64,000 nt of DNA from Cellvibrionaceae bacterium (lineage in GTDB: Bacteria > Pseudomonadota > Gammaproteobacteria > Pseudomonadales > Cellvibrionaceae). Each line of letters starts with the position of its first letter. Position 1 is the stretch's first letter. Shown one piece after another: positions 54,475 to 63,533 of this stretch. Location of the stretch: contig JAGKWQ010000005.1 in assembly GCA_021151825.1 (NCBI GenBank), forward strand, positions 310,001-374,000, read 5' to 3'. The notes beneath the pieces were generated by a model. It searched no databases, was not told where the DNA came from, and saw only the letters and a program-made list of their open reading frames with translations. The position numbers were made by a program, and so were the translations under genes.

Positions 54475-55951
54475 ATTCTTTATGCGAGGGAAAGCTCGCT
54501 ACTGCGTCAGCAATAGATTGGCGCATTACCGCCAGGCTCTGCTGTAAATATTTCGGGTTCACACGCTCTACTTTTTTATTAAAACGTTCAGGATAAAAAT
54601 TAAAACCACTGTAAATTGCCAGCCAGGAATCGGGGTGAAAGATCTCATATGGGTAATGCAGTAAATCACCTCGCTCACAATAGGCGGTGATTTTATGCTG
54701 CAAACTATCCGGAATTGACATGGCGCGACAATAACGCCAAAAGTTACTATCATCGCGCTGGTTCAATTTATAATGGGCAATAATAAAATCACGAATACGC
54801 TCCCATTCAGCCGCTGTAAGTTGATTGAAGTTATTTACGAGCTCCTGATTGAAAAATGGACGCGAAAACGCATTACATATTTTTTCTATACCCGTTTCAA
54901 TCAACGCAATACTGGTGCTTTCTAATGGCTCCAGAAATCCGGCCGCAAGCCCGAGTGCAACACAGTTTTTATTCCAGGCACAAGTACGGCGGCCGGGTGT
55001 AAAACGGAATTTGCGCGGGCTGTGCAGTACTTTTCCATCGACATGTTGCAGCAATGTTTCTTCCGCTTTTTCATCGCTGATAAATTCGCTGCTATAAACA
55101 TGGCCATTCCCTTGACGATGCTGCAACGGAATTTTCCATTGCCAGCCAGCACTGTGTGCTTTGGCGATAGTGCGTGCAAGCGCTTCACCAACCAATTCGG
55201 ATTGCACGGCCATAGCGCGGTTACATGGCAACCATTGGCTCCAATTCACATACTGTGTTTTTAAAGCCTCGCCAATTAATAAGCCGCGAAAACCGGTGCA
55301 ATCAATAAAAAAATCTGCTTTCAGTTGCTGACCCTCGTCAAGGGTCAAACTGGTAATAAATCCATTTTCCTCATGCAAATTAACGTGATTGATTTTTGCG
55401 TCGATATGCTTAACACCATGATTGATTGCATAATCGCGCATCAACCTTCCAAACAAGCTTGCATCAAAATGCAAAGCCCAATCAAAAATAGATAACGGTG
55501 ACTCGGGGTTTTCCAATGGTAAGGTAAATTTATTGGCCCGTGCCATGGCAATACCAAGCGAATATTCTTCCAGTGCCGACTTATCCCCCAGTTCGCGCAA
55601 CTTCATCCAATAGTGATGAAAACGAATGCCGTTAGCCTCGTGACCAAATAAACCAAAGGGATGAATAAATGAACTACCGGGTTGATACCAGTCTTTGAAC
55701 TCAATCCCTAATTTCACCGTAGCATTGGTTTTACGCAATACATCGATATCGCTCATTCCCAGTGATTGATAAAATCGGCGCAAAGTTGGAATAGTTGCTT
55801 CGCCGACCCCGACGGTGCCCACTTCACTCGATTCAACAACCGTAATTTTTACCGCCGTCTGTGAAAAATGCTGACTCAGTTTTGCTGCTGCCATCCAACC
55901 AGCAGTGCCACCACCAGCAATAACAATATGGTTGATTTGATGGTTATACAT
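54434..55951 (-). CDS. Flavin-dependent tryptophan-halogenase-like protein 3
   Basis: 505 residues. FAD motif IAGGGTAGWMAAAKL, GVGEATIPTLRRF, lysine 80 (NATVKLGIEFKDW), WxWxIP (WQWKIPLQHRQGNGH), and AGFLEPLESTSIALIETG. The ATG at 55951 is preferred; the longer frame starts with GTG and adds a non-homologous 25 residues. It follows the second TonB receptor by 88 bases on the same strand and probably shares its transcript. That pairing of receptor and halogenase is known from Xanthomonas and Caulobacter relatives. Confidence 0.88.
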   Translation of the reverse strand: MYNHQINHIVIAGGGTAGWMAAAKLSQHFSQTAVKITVVESSEVGTVGVGEATIPTLRRFYQSLGMSDIDVLRKTNATVKLGIEFKDWYQPGSSFIHPFGLFGHEANGIRFHHYWMKLRELGDKSALEEYSLGIAMARANKFTLPLENPESPLSIFDWALHFDASLFGRLMRDYAINHGVKHIDAKINHVNLHEENGFITSLTLDEGQQLKADFFIDCTGFRGLLIGEALKTQYVNWSQWLPCNRAMAVQSELVGEALARTIAKAHSAGWQWKIPLQHRQGNGHVYSSEFISDEKAEETLLQHVDGKVLHSPRKFRFTPGRRTCAWNKNCVALGLAAGFLEPLESTSIALIETGIEKICNAFSRPFFNQELVNNFNQLTAAEWERIRDFIIAHYKLNQRDDSNFWRYCRAMSIPDSLQHKITAYCERGDLLHYPYEIFHPDSWLAIYSGFNFYPERFNKKVERVNPKYLQQSLAVMRQSIADAVASFPSHKEFILQNQAQYNAFE

Positions 55952-56039
55952 AATGTGATTCTTTTTATTCGCCGATACGCAGACAGCTACACAGGAAAAC
56001 CTGTGCAGCGGTCCGGATTTATTCACACCAGTGAAACAA

Positions 56040-59000
56040 TTAGAAATTGAACCTTACACCGGCAGCCCAACGCGCTTCATAAATATTTTGGAAGGCAACC
56101 TGCTCTTCGTACTGCAAATAGTTTTGTTCATATTCCTCAAGAATATTGGAACCATTTACATAGACTGCCAGGTTATCGGTCACATCATAGCTAACCGATA
56201 AATCCAATTGCGCGTAGTCATCCTGATACAAATTTTGTCCCGCAATACCGACACCACCCTCTTCTACCAGGCGATCACTGCGGTAGTTATAGGCAAGGCG
56301 CGCCGATAAGCGATCATTCTCATACCAGCCTACAATGTTGTAAGTATTTTTTGAGTTTTGCGGAAACGGATTTGCTTTTCCGTCGATATCTTTTGTTGGT
56401 TGGGAACTGTCTGCAAAGGTGTAATTCAAATCCAAACCTAAATTAGATACAAAGCCCATATCAGTAAAATCGCTAAACGCCAGCTTTCCACCTAATTCAA
56501 CACCATCAATCTCACCACCTTCACCTTGAATCTGGGTTCTGAACGGAATTGGATCACGGGTAATACCATCAGCATCAGGCTCGCGCAGCATAATGGTGCC
56601 GGGTTTGGTAAAACTATCAACCTCAATTCTGAATAGACCAGCATTCAGCATTGATGCTTCCCCTTGATACCATTCCAGCGACATTTCATAATTTTTTGCA
56701 CGCCAGGGATTCAGCTCGGTATTACCATCCAATCTACCGTCGACAACTCGCATACATCCACAACTTGCATTGAGGGCTTTACCGACTGACTTGGAACCAC
56801 CCCATTGCGCAAGATCAAGTGCCATCATGGTTTTTGCAGCAGCAGCGCGGAATTTCAGATCGTCGGTAATATCGACAGAAAGATTTAGCGATGGCAAATA
56901 GTCCGTGTAATTTCTTTTTGTTAATACATCGCCAATATCTACGCTGGCACCACTGTGCTCAATACCAGCACCGATAAGGTTTTGTTTGATCGTCAATTCG
57001 GTATCAATTACACGTATACCCAAATTACCACTCACATTTCCCTGGGCAAAATTGGCTTGCAATGCAGTAGTTCGCTCATCAATTCCCACCGTCCAGCTCG
57101 CTCCGGGTGTATCTACTTTTTGAGTATTACCGAATACGCGATTATGAAATGCCAATGGATCATCATAATCACGCGGATCAGCAGCCCAAATTCCCGGCAC
57201 ACCTTTTACCGGACCAAAATCAGTTACCCAAATTGCATTATTGTGTTCATCAATACCGGTGGGCGGCAGCATTGTGTAGCCTTGGAAAATAGTCGCTGGT
57301 TGACCGGGCTGTCCTGCTTTTGGATTTGGAATTGTTTCACCTTCCTGGCATTGCGCATCACTGCCAGTATTTTGATCCACGGCTTTCCACTGCGCCGCAC
57401 ATTTGTTTGCACCGAATTGCGAAAAATAACTGAATTCTGCACGAACCACTTCGCGGCTGCTTAAACGCAAACCGGCATCAATGCTGGTAATAAATGGCGC
57501 GTCCTCAAAAGTGTAATTACCTTTTACACTTAAAATATCCAGATCGGCGGTGCTGTCGGTATTCCCTTCTGATGAGAAAGCTCCTACGTGATAACTGTCT
57601 TTGCTCGCCATATAATCAGCAACAGACATTGCGCCTTGATCACCCTGAACGATTTTTTCAAAACCACTAAATACCGGATGTTCACCTTGAAGGTTATAAA
57701 TTAAATCGATGGGGCCAGTAATGCCTTTGCCATATCGCGCAAAACATCCGCCTTTATCCCCCACTGAAACATCGCCGGGACCACAATATTCTTTAGCAAC
57801 AAATGTATTAAATATTACCGGGTTACCACTGTCCGGATTGATGCTCATCAAATCACCTTCACTATAACCATGACGGTGCTCGTTGGTTGCCGCTGAATTT
57901 ACGTAACGCACAGAGCCGGTTAATGGACCACCGTTATCGTAATTTAATTGGAAACTCATATTTTCAGAAACTTCGTTGTTACCATTGGTTTGCGTGAATG
58001 ATTGGAAACGCTGTGGACTAAGCCTGAATTCCGTTGCAGCATAGAGAGGAACAACAACCGGTTTGTCATCAATTGATACGGTAGTATTCACACCTTTATC
58101 GATGAGACCACCGGGAGTTGCTTTGGCAAAGTTGGTGTAAGCTTGCCAGCGGGTATTCACATTCAAACCAACCTTGCGATTAAATCTTTCCTGTTCGGAA
58201 TAAAAATAATCAGCAATAAATTCGAAGCCATCACCAAGGTCTGCCTGAAACGCTGCATTCAAACCATCACGATTGCGTTCTTCAACTTTATTCCAAGCCA
58301 CAAAACCATGTGGGATTGCATAAAATTTGCCGTCTGCTCCGCCATTGGAGCCCACCCACCCCAATGAACCGTTAGCCGATGTATTGTTGTAACCATTAAA
58401 GTCAGTGCCTAAATGTTTTTCTGTCGTTACGGCAGAAATCAATACACCAACTCTTTCGTTGCGCCAGTTAACCAGACCACTGACTGTAGGATCTTCTTCT
58501 TTGGTTTCTGCTCCACGATCCAATTCAGCAGAACCTGCAAAAGAAAATCCTTCATCCATATCAAATGGACGCCGGGTTTTTAAATCAACAGTACCGGATA
58601 TACCTGTGGTCGCTAAAGTAGCAACGGGAGATTTATATGCATCGGCACCAGAAAATAATTGCGATGGAAGATTGCCATAGTCAGCGGTAGAAGTAGTGAT
58701 AGTCGTTGCATTCACAAACTCTTCACCATTAATAGTGGTTGCAATACGAGGCAAACCACGAATTTGAACTGAACCACCTTCACCCGCCACCCGCTGAATT
58801 TGCACACCACCAATACGTTGCAAAGAATCAGAAATGGTTACATCAGGCAATTTGCCAATATCTTCCGCGGCGATTCCATCAACCACCGATACTGCATTGC
58901 GCTTGGTGTTAATTGCACTGGCTTGCGCGGCACGAACCCCCTGCACTAACACTTCTTCAATAGATTCTTGCTCTTGCGCCTGCACACCGGTGGTCAACAT

Positions 59001-59093
59001 CGCCATTGAAGCTATTGAGCCACAGATAATCATATTGCGATTAACCGTTCGAATTGCCGAACTCAATTGATTTTTTATCTCTTTATTTTTCAT
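56040..59093 (-). CDS. TonB-dependent receptor, TonB-Xanthomonas-Caulobacter type, second copy
   Basis: 1017 residues. A long signal region ends near GVQAQ, the TonB box is in IEEVLVQGVRAAQ, and the plug shows SVVDGIAAEDIGKLPDVTIS and VQIRGLPRIATTINGE. The barrel ends in the aromatic terminus WAAGVRFNF. It is built like the receptor at 48-51 kb but differs in the extracellular loops and has several Cys pairs there (EYCGPGDVSVGDKGGCF). The start at 59093 is chosen for its GAGAGGGA ribosome-binding site. A strong promoter with an overlapping palindrome lies about 80 bases upstream. Likely co-transcribed with halogenase 3. Confidence 0.91.
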   Translation of the reverse strand: MKNKEIKNQLSSAIRTVNRNMIICGSIASMAMLTTGVQAQEQESIEEVLVQGVRAAQASAINTKRNAVSVVDGIAAEDIGKLPDVTISDSLQRIGGVQIQRVAGEGGSVQIRGLPRIATTINGEEFVNATTITTSTADYGNLPSQLFSGADAYKSPVATLATTGISGTVDLKTRRPFDMDEGFSFAGSAELDRGAETKEEDPTVSGLVNWRNERVGVLISAVTTEKHLGTDFNGYNNTSANGSLGWVGSNGGADGKFYAIPHGFVAWNKVEERNRDGLNAAFQADLGDGFEFIADYFYSEQERFNRKVGLNVNTRWQAYTNFAKATPGGLIDKGVNTTVSIDDKPVVVPLYAATEFRLSPQRFQSFTQTNGNNEVSENMSFQLNYDNGGPLTGSVRYVNSAATNEHRHGYSEGDLMSINPDSGNPVIFNTFVAKEYCGPGDVSVGDKGGCFARYGKGITGPIDLIYNLQGEHPVFSGFEKIVQGDQGAMSVADYMASKDSYHVGAFSSEGNTDSTADLDILSVKGNYTFEDAPFITSIDAGLRLSSREVVRAEFSYFSQFGANKCAAQWKAVDQNTGSDAQCQEGETIPNPKAGQPGQPATIFQGYTMLPPTGIDEHNNAIWVTDFGPVKGVPGIWAADPRDYDDPLAFHNRVFGNTQKVDTPGASWTVGIDERTTALQANFAQGNVSGNLGIRVIDTELTIKQNLIGAGIEHSGASVDIGDVLTKRNYTDYLPSLNLSVDITDDLKFRAAAAKTMMALDLAQWGGSKSVGKALNASCGCMRVVDGRLDGNTELNPWRAKNYEMSLEWYQGEASMLNAGLFRIEVDSFTKPGTIMLREPDADGITRDPIPFRTQIQGEGGEIDGVELGGKLAFSDFTDMGFVSNLGLDLNYTFADSSQPTKDIDGKANPFPQNSKNTYNIVGWYENDRLSARLAYNYRSDRLVEEGGVGIAGQNLYQDDYAQLDLSVSYDVTDNLAVYVNGSNILEEYEQNYLQYEEQVAFQNIYEARWAAGVRFNF

Positions 59094-59172
59094 CTCTTTA
59101 TCCCTCTCGTTATTAATGTTGTTGTTTGCCGATAGCATCGCGAACTACATTGGCGCAATACTATCGGCTGAG

Positions 59173-59201
59173 AAAATAGGCTCCATGGACAACGTTGTCA
59201 A
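59173..59201 (-). promoter_or_regulatory. Promoter of the second TonB receptor with overlapping operator
   Basis: On the minus strand TTGACA (59201-59196), a 17-base spacer, and TATTTT (59178-59173) form a near-consensus sigma-70 promoter. The perfect palindrome GACAACGTTGTC (59188-59199) overlaps the -35 and spacer, the usual place for a LacI-family repressor. Confidence 0.68.
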
Positions 59202-59393
59202 ATTCACTACGGAGCAGATTTAAAAGAGGGATATCGGTTATTTATCAATAGGATGAGTAATCAGAAATGCGAAAGTGCAATTTTCGTTTAACAAAAAAAA
59301 ACAAAATTTCTTTAGAATATGACAATCATCACAGCGGGAAGAGTCGCCTAAACAAACGTATTTTATATTTTATCTGTATTAGCAGATTTATTA

Positions 59394-59434
59394 ATTGTGA
59401 CGAGCGATAAGATTTTCGTTCGTCACAATTTTTT
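59394..59434 (-). terminator. Long hairpin after the GH9 gene
   Basis: ATTGTGACGAGCGA and TCGTTCGTCACAAT form a stem of about 14 base pairs with one G-T pair and an eight-base loop. The T-run lies on the plus-strand side, so it is a good terminator only for plus transcription; for GH9 it may act as a 3' end processing or stabilising structure. Confidence 0.55.
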
Positions 59435-59461
59435 CAAGAGATGAATTTTTCAGGCGTTGAT

Positions 59462-61960
59462 TTAATTCGAACCTTGATTGAGTTTATCAACTGCCAACGC
59501 CAAAAACATGTAATTAGCTTCACCGCCGCCCATCACATATTCGGTTTGTTGCCAGAAGAACGGCCAGATTTTTAACTCCGGTAAATCCGGACGAATTAAT
59601 GCAGTACCGGAAATTACACCTCCGGGAATGTAAGACCAATCTGCGCGATTTACCCCATAAGCCACAGTCGCAGAATTTGCGCCGACACCGGATGCAAAGC
59701 TTTGGGTGTTTTCACCCGGGTGCACGCCGAGTACAAAATTAAGCGCGTTTACATAAGAATCTGTGCCGGTAAACTGTGGCCAGGATTTATGGAAGAAATA
59801 TTGTTTAACACCAAATTCCTGAATACTCCAACCTGCGCCCCAAATATTCGGCTTATAAGGTACACCGTAAGGTGATTCAGTTTTTGCACGCTCACGCACA
59901 ATTTTTTGGTAAGACTCAACGGCAGTATTCACCGCACGGGTAAACTTTGCATCGTTTATTGAAGGCATCACACGGCCAATAGCCCAGCCGGTTTTTTCGA
60001 TATCCGCAGTAATTGATTGTTGCAAACCAATTAATTCCTGACGATAACTATCATTGCCAGTTGCCAGTATTAATTCCGCCAGTGCGAAAACCCGCACTTC
60101 CTGCTTTTTGGTTTTAGGGGCAGCGATCTTGTAAAGATTTTGCGCGGCATCCAACGCATCTTTTGCCATTTGTGGATTATATGTTTTCAACACGCGCGCC
60201 GCTGCCGCTAAACCGGCAGCAACATCCAATTCACGCTCTGGATTATCTTCGGTGAACACCCAACGATCATCTGTGGTTCCGGATTTTCCGTTTTTAGTTT
60301 CACCCTCTTTTAATGATGCGTCGTAAGGTAAATTATCGGTTTGCACCATGGCATCACCCAGCAACACATACTGGCGAATAGTGGGCTCGATAATACCGCG
60401 ATACAAACGGCCCATGGATTTATAGCCACCAAGCACACTTAATAAACCGTGTTCAATTTGTTGCAGCGCGTCGTTCTTACCATCGGCAACGTGAATCTCA
60501 ACCAGTTTTTTCTCCTGGTCAATTAACGTCGCATCGTGATTCAAACCAAACTCTTCCACCATGGTTGCCAACAACCACACAGTGCCGATTTGTGATTCCA
60601 CACGTAAATCATAATCGCCCGCATCGTGCCAACCACCTGCATCCAACCCGGGAACACGCTCACCCGGTTTGAATTTAGTGCGCGTGCTGCCATCGGAAAT
60701 ATAACCATCAATGTGATTAAAATTGAGCGGCATCATCAGTGCATCGTCTTGATGATCCAGCCCGTGCCACACACGGTATTTTTCATTCACGCGCATATGA
60801 CACATCTGTACCGGCAAAAAATATTCGAGCGTCGGTTGCCATGCATTGCGCGATAGCACATCGTCACCAATTTTAAAAGCGTGAGACGTCTTATCCCGAT
60901 AGCTGATTTGATACATACCCGGTTCTTTAATGTTTGAGAAATCATAGGTCATGTATTGATAACGCAGGAAATTACCCCAGGGTTTTACCTTCGCTTTTTT
61001 GACTTCGGTTTTTCCAGCCTCGGATAATTTATAAATTTTTATTTCAGATGCTTTGGTATCGCGCTTGTCTTGTTCAATAACGACTTGCTTGGGTTGCGCT
61101 GTACCATAACCCACTTGCGATACCTGAATTACCGGCTCATAAACCCAGTTCTTAATCACATGAGGTGTAACAACCCACTCCAGTGCGCCTTTGGTTTTAT
61201 TGGCCGGAATAACCCCGCGCACAATGTACCAGCCATTATTATGATTGGCGCGGCCATCCCACAACTCCAGCTCACCGGTTTTGCTTTCAATGGCCATGCG
61301 TTGTTTGTCGGAATCCGGTGCAACAATTAATTTCTTACCCGTAGCCAGCGCCGCCGTCAGGAATTCACCGTGCGGATTTACCAAGGGACCATTGGGTTGT
61401 TGTGGAAAAATTCCACTTTGCGTATCCAACAGCCAGGATTTTCCAAAAAATTCACCGGGAAAAATTTCAAAGTTAAAACCAATTTTTCCCACCCAATCTT
61501 CCGGCAAGGGTTTTTCCAAATCCACACTGATTTTAAATTGGTTATCTTTCAGTGCCGTCACATTAACTTGATAGGTAAATTTCAGATCGGGATAAATAAT
61601 CGGGTTAAAGCCTTTGCGATCTTTACTCGGGTCAGGATACGAAAGCGTTTGGCTAATGGTTTGCGTTTTTTTATCAACCGTTTGTTTGCCACCGACAGGC
61701 ATGGGTGACCACTGGCCGGGGGAAATCTCCAAACGCAAATCACCATTCGCTGCCACACGGCTGCCGTGTTGGATAACGGTGACCCCTGTCTGGTGACCGT
61801 CAGGATAAATATCACTAAACACAGTGACATTAAGCCCCTGCATTTCAAAATAATCCTGATTATTTAATGCGAGTGAATCGGCAAAAGCCAGAGGTGTGGC
61901 GATAGATGTGAAGGCAATAGCCGCAGCCAATAACCCCAGGGAAAACCCGTTTTTTTTCAT
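59462..61960 (-). CDS. Glycoside hydrolase family 9 enzyme (endoglucanase or exo-glycosidase)
   Basis: 832 residues, secreted: Sec signal peptide ending at PLAFA. A long N-terminal beta region with an Ig-like CelD_N-type domain (about 290-385; IQVSQVGYGTAQPKQVVIE, YQISYRDKTSHAFKIG) precedes the catalytic (alpha/alpha)6 barrel (about 390-825). The nucleophile/base motif is LDAGGWHDAGDYD and the C-terminal acid is in GGEANYMFLALAV. No carbohydrate-binding module or Ser-rich linker is visible. Related GH9 proteins include endoglucanases, glucosidases and exo-glucosaminidases, so the substrate is open. It could be a type II secretion substrate or periplasmic. Confidence 0.87.
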   Translation of the reverse strand: MKKNGFSLGLLAAAIAFTSIATPLAFADSLALNNQDYFEMQGLNVTVFSDIYPDGHQTGVTVIQHGSRVAANGDLRLEISPGQWSPMPVGGKQTVDKKTQTISQTLSYPDPSKDRKGFNPIIYPDLKFTYQVNVTALKDNQFKISVDLEKPLPEDWVGKIGFNFEIFPGEFFGKSWLLDTQSGIFPQQPNGPLVNPHGEFLTAALATGKKLIVAPDSDKQRMAIESKTGELELWDGRANHNNGWYIVRGVIPANKTKGALEWVVTPHVIKNWVYEPVIQVSQVGYGTAQPKQVVIEQDKRDTKASEIKIYKLSEAGKTEVKKAKVKPWGNFLRYQYMTYDFSNIKEPGMYQISYRDKTSHAFKIGDDVLSRNAWQPTLEYFLPVQMCHMRVNEKYRVWHGLDHQDDALMMPLNFNHIDGYISDGSTRTKFKPGERVPGLDAGGWHDAGDYDLRVESQIGTVWLLATMVEEFGLNHDATLIDQEKKLVEIHVADGKNDALQQIEHGLLSVLGGYKSMGRLYRGIIEPTIRQYVLLGDAMVQTDNLPYDASLKEGETKNGKSGTTDDRWVFTEDNPERELDVAAGLAAAARVLKTYNPQMAKDALDAAQNLYKIAAPKTKKQEVRVFALAELILATGNDSYRQELIGLQQSITADIEKTGWAIGRVMPSINDAKFTRAVNTAVESYQKIVRERAKTESPYGVPYKPNIWGAGWSIQEFGVKQYFFHKSWPQFTGTDSYVNALNFVLGVHPGENTQSFASGVGANSATVAYGVNRADWSYIPGGVISGTALIRPDLPELKIWPFFWQQTEYVMGGGEANYMFLALAVDKLNQGSN

Positions 61961-61994
61961 AAATGAATTCTCGTGCTGTTTTTTTGTTATCGTT

Positions 61995-62022
61995 TATACC
62001 AGTCAAAATAACAACTGGCATA
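61995..62022. promoter_or_regulatory. Inverted repeat upstream of the GH9 gene
   Basis: TATACCAGT and ACTGGCATA are nine-base inverted arms with one mismatch, ten bases apart, 35-62 bases before the GH9 start codon. A candidate transcription-factor site, unlike the CG-centred palindromes at the receptor genes. Confidence 0.45.
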
Positions 62023-62138
62023 CAAGTCAGGTGCAACAGAGAATAAACCCGCCAGCGCATACGAGCACACTTAAATTTGTGGATATATGTTAAATATTGT
62101 TAAACATTGATGTTAATAAAATGCAAAGGCATGCATTG

Positions 62139-62570
62139 TTATTGGTAAACAACATCTTTATAGGCAGGGGCCAATAACGCCAGTAGACGGTTTTGAGTCC
62201 CCACTGGAATTTTGCGTTTTTCCATCGCTAAAATTAAATTATCCACAATCGCATTGAATTCAGTGTTGGTGTAATTATGGCCGGCATGAACCTGCTTCAT
62301 ATTTTCATTTTCATATTTACAGGGACCGCCAGAAAGCTGGCAAATATAATCACTTAACCCTTTTTTGAAGTGTTGCATATTGACACCCTTGTAGCGCGGG
62401 TTTACCCGTTCATCTTTGGCGATAATAAAAATCAGGTCGCGTACGATGTTATCAATCCCTTCATACTGGCCCAGTTCATCATACAGCGACTGTTTTGGTG
62501 AGCTGGCGCACGATGGCAATAGCAAAGCCGCTACCATCACTCCGATTATTTTTATTAACTGAATACGCAT
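62139..62570 (-). CDS. Exported lipoprotein with a group 1 truncated globin domain
   Basis: 143 residues. The signal peptide ends in a lipobox (LLLPSC) followed by Ala, which does not signal inner-membrane retention. From residue 29 on it is a truncated haemoglobin (YDELGQYEGIDNIVRDLIF at the start), with a candidate proximal histidine in VHAGHNYTNTEF. Two extra cysteines (ICQLSGGPCKYE) lie in the middle and could form a disulfide outside the cytoplasm. Truncated globins bind oxygen or NO; an exported form could detoxify NO or sense oxygen at the envelope. It starts two bases after the DUF3034 gene and is co-transcribed with it. Confidence 0.83.
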   Translation of the reverse strand: MRIQLIKIIGVMVAALLLPSCASSPKQSLYDELGQYEGIDNIVRDLIFIIAKDERVNPRYKGVNMQHFKKGLSDYICQLSGGPCKYENENMKQVHAGHNYTNTEFNAIVDNLILAMEKRKIPVGTQNRLLALLAPAYKDVVYQ

Positions 62571-62572
62571 AA

Positions 62573-63466
62573 TTAAAAACTCCCCTGTAACGATAAATAC
62601 CAGCCAGTTTGATCTTTAAACGTTGCCACCTCGCCCAGATCTACCCAAGCAGCTACGACCGCAATTCGTTTGGTGGGAAACCAGCCCACAAATGCGGTTT
62701 GCCAATCATCTTCTTTTATAAATGAAAGGTTATCGGGTTTTTGGCGATACTCGGTTCCCACCAGCCAATGTTTATTTAATAGCACGCCGGCAGAAATTTC
62801 CGGCATTACTTCCTTATCGTCATTTTTATCCCCACCAAAACCAACCAGCCCGGTTTGATTGGCATTGCTATAACGCAGATTGGCGTTAAGTAATAAATTG
62901 CGATCAAAAAATCCACCCAGAATTAATTTGGTTGCCGTTAAATTGATATCTGTGCCTGAATCTTTTTTTGCACCTACTGCACCCGGCACAAAAAAATCCA
63001 GATTTTTTTTGTGTTGGACACCAATACTGATTTGCGGTATTGCGGTGTAAATTAAATCCCCCGTAACACGCACTTTGGCGCTAACAATACGCTGGCTAAT
63101 TGAATCCGTGGGTAACGCCAAAGCCGCCGTTAGCGAATCATGAGTGAGCTTTTGTTGGGCGATGGATAATTCAAGCCGATTGCGCCAACTCCAGCTACCG
63201 CCAAAAACGTCGAGCTGATAATCGCTGGTCTCCACATAACTGCCAAATGCCGTTGCGCTCCATTCTTCTTGTGCACCATAACCGGAGATTACCGCCATCG
63301 GCACAATGCCACCACCGGCAACGCCTTCAATGGTTGTTGCACCACCCGTTACTAATAAACGGCTGCGCGCAATAATGTCGCTGCTTGCCAAATCAGAATC
63401 AGTAACTGCCAAACATACCGATGAAGGCAATAAGCAAAATACGGCGATTAATTTGATAATTTTCAT
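62573..63466 (-). CDS. DUF3034 family secreted protein
   Basis: 297 residues with a Sec signal peptide (LLPSSVCLA, then VTDSD). The mature part starts with a family-typical region (RLLVTGGATTIEGVAGGGIVPMAVISGYG) and continues as regular amphipathic strands, consistent with an outer-membrane beta-barrel and an aromatic C-terminus (WYLSLQGSF). Function of DUF3034 is unknown. The ATG at 63466 is chosen; the longer frame has no signal peptide. It is the first gene of a two-gene unit with the exported globin, hinting at a shared envelope role. Confidence 0.82.
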   Translation of the reverse strand: MKIIKLIAVFCLLPSSVCLAVTDSDLASSDIIARSRLLVTGGATTIEGVAGGGIVPMAVISGYGAQEEWSATAFGSYVETSDYQLDVFGGSWSWRNRLELSIAQQKLTHDSLTAALALPTDSISQRIVSAKVRVTGDLIYTAIPQISIGVQHKKNLDFFVPGAVGAKKDSGTDINLTATKLILGGFFDRNLLLNANLRYSNANQTGLVGFGGDKNDDKEVMPEISAGVLLNKHWLVGTEYRQKPDNLSFIKEDDWQTAFVGWFPTKRIAVVAAWVDLGEVATFKDQTGWYLSLQGSF

Positions 63467-63533
63467 AGCACCATTTTCCTTTCGATACCCGATCTGTAAT
63501 ATATTCAAGCCGATAAATCGTTACTGAATATAT

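Larger units (their letters stand above)
59094..59461. other. Intergenic region upstream of the second TonB receptor
   Basis: 368 bases without a gene, between the receptor and the GH9 enzyme on the same strand. It contains the receptor promoter/operator (59173-59201) and a hairpin likely ending GH9 transcription (59394-59434). The stretch between, about 59220-59390, is AT-rich and shows nothing else recognisable. Confidence 0.7.
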
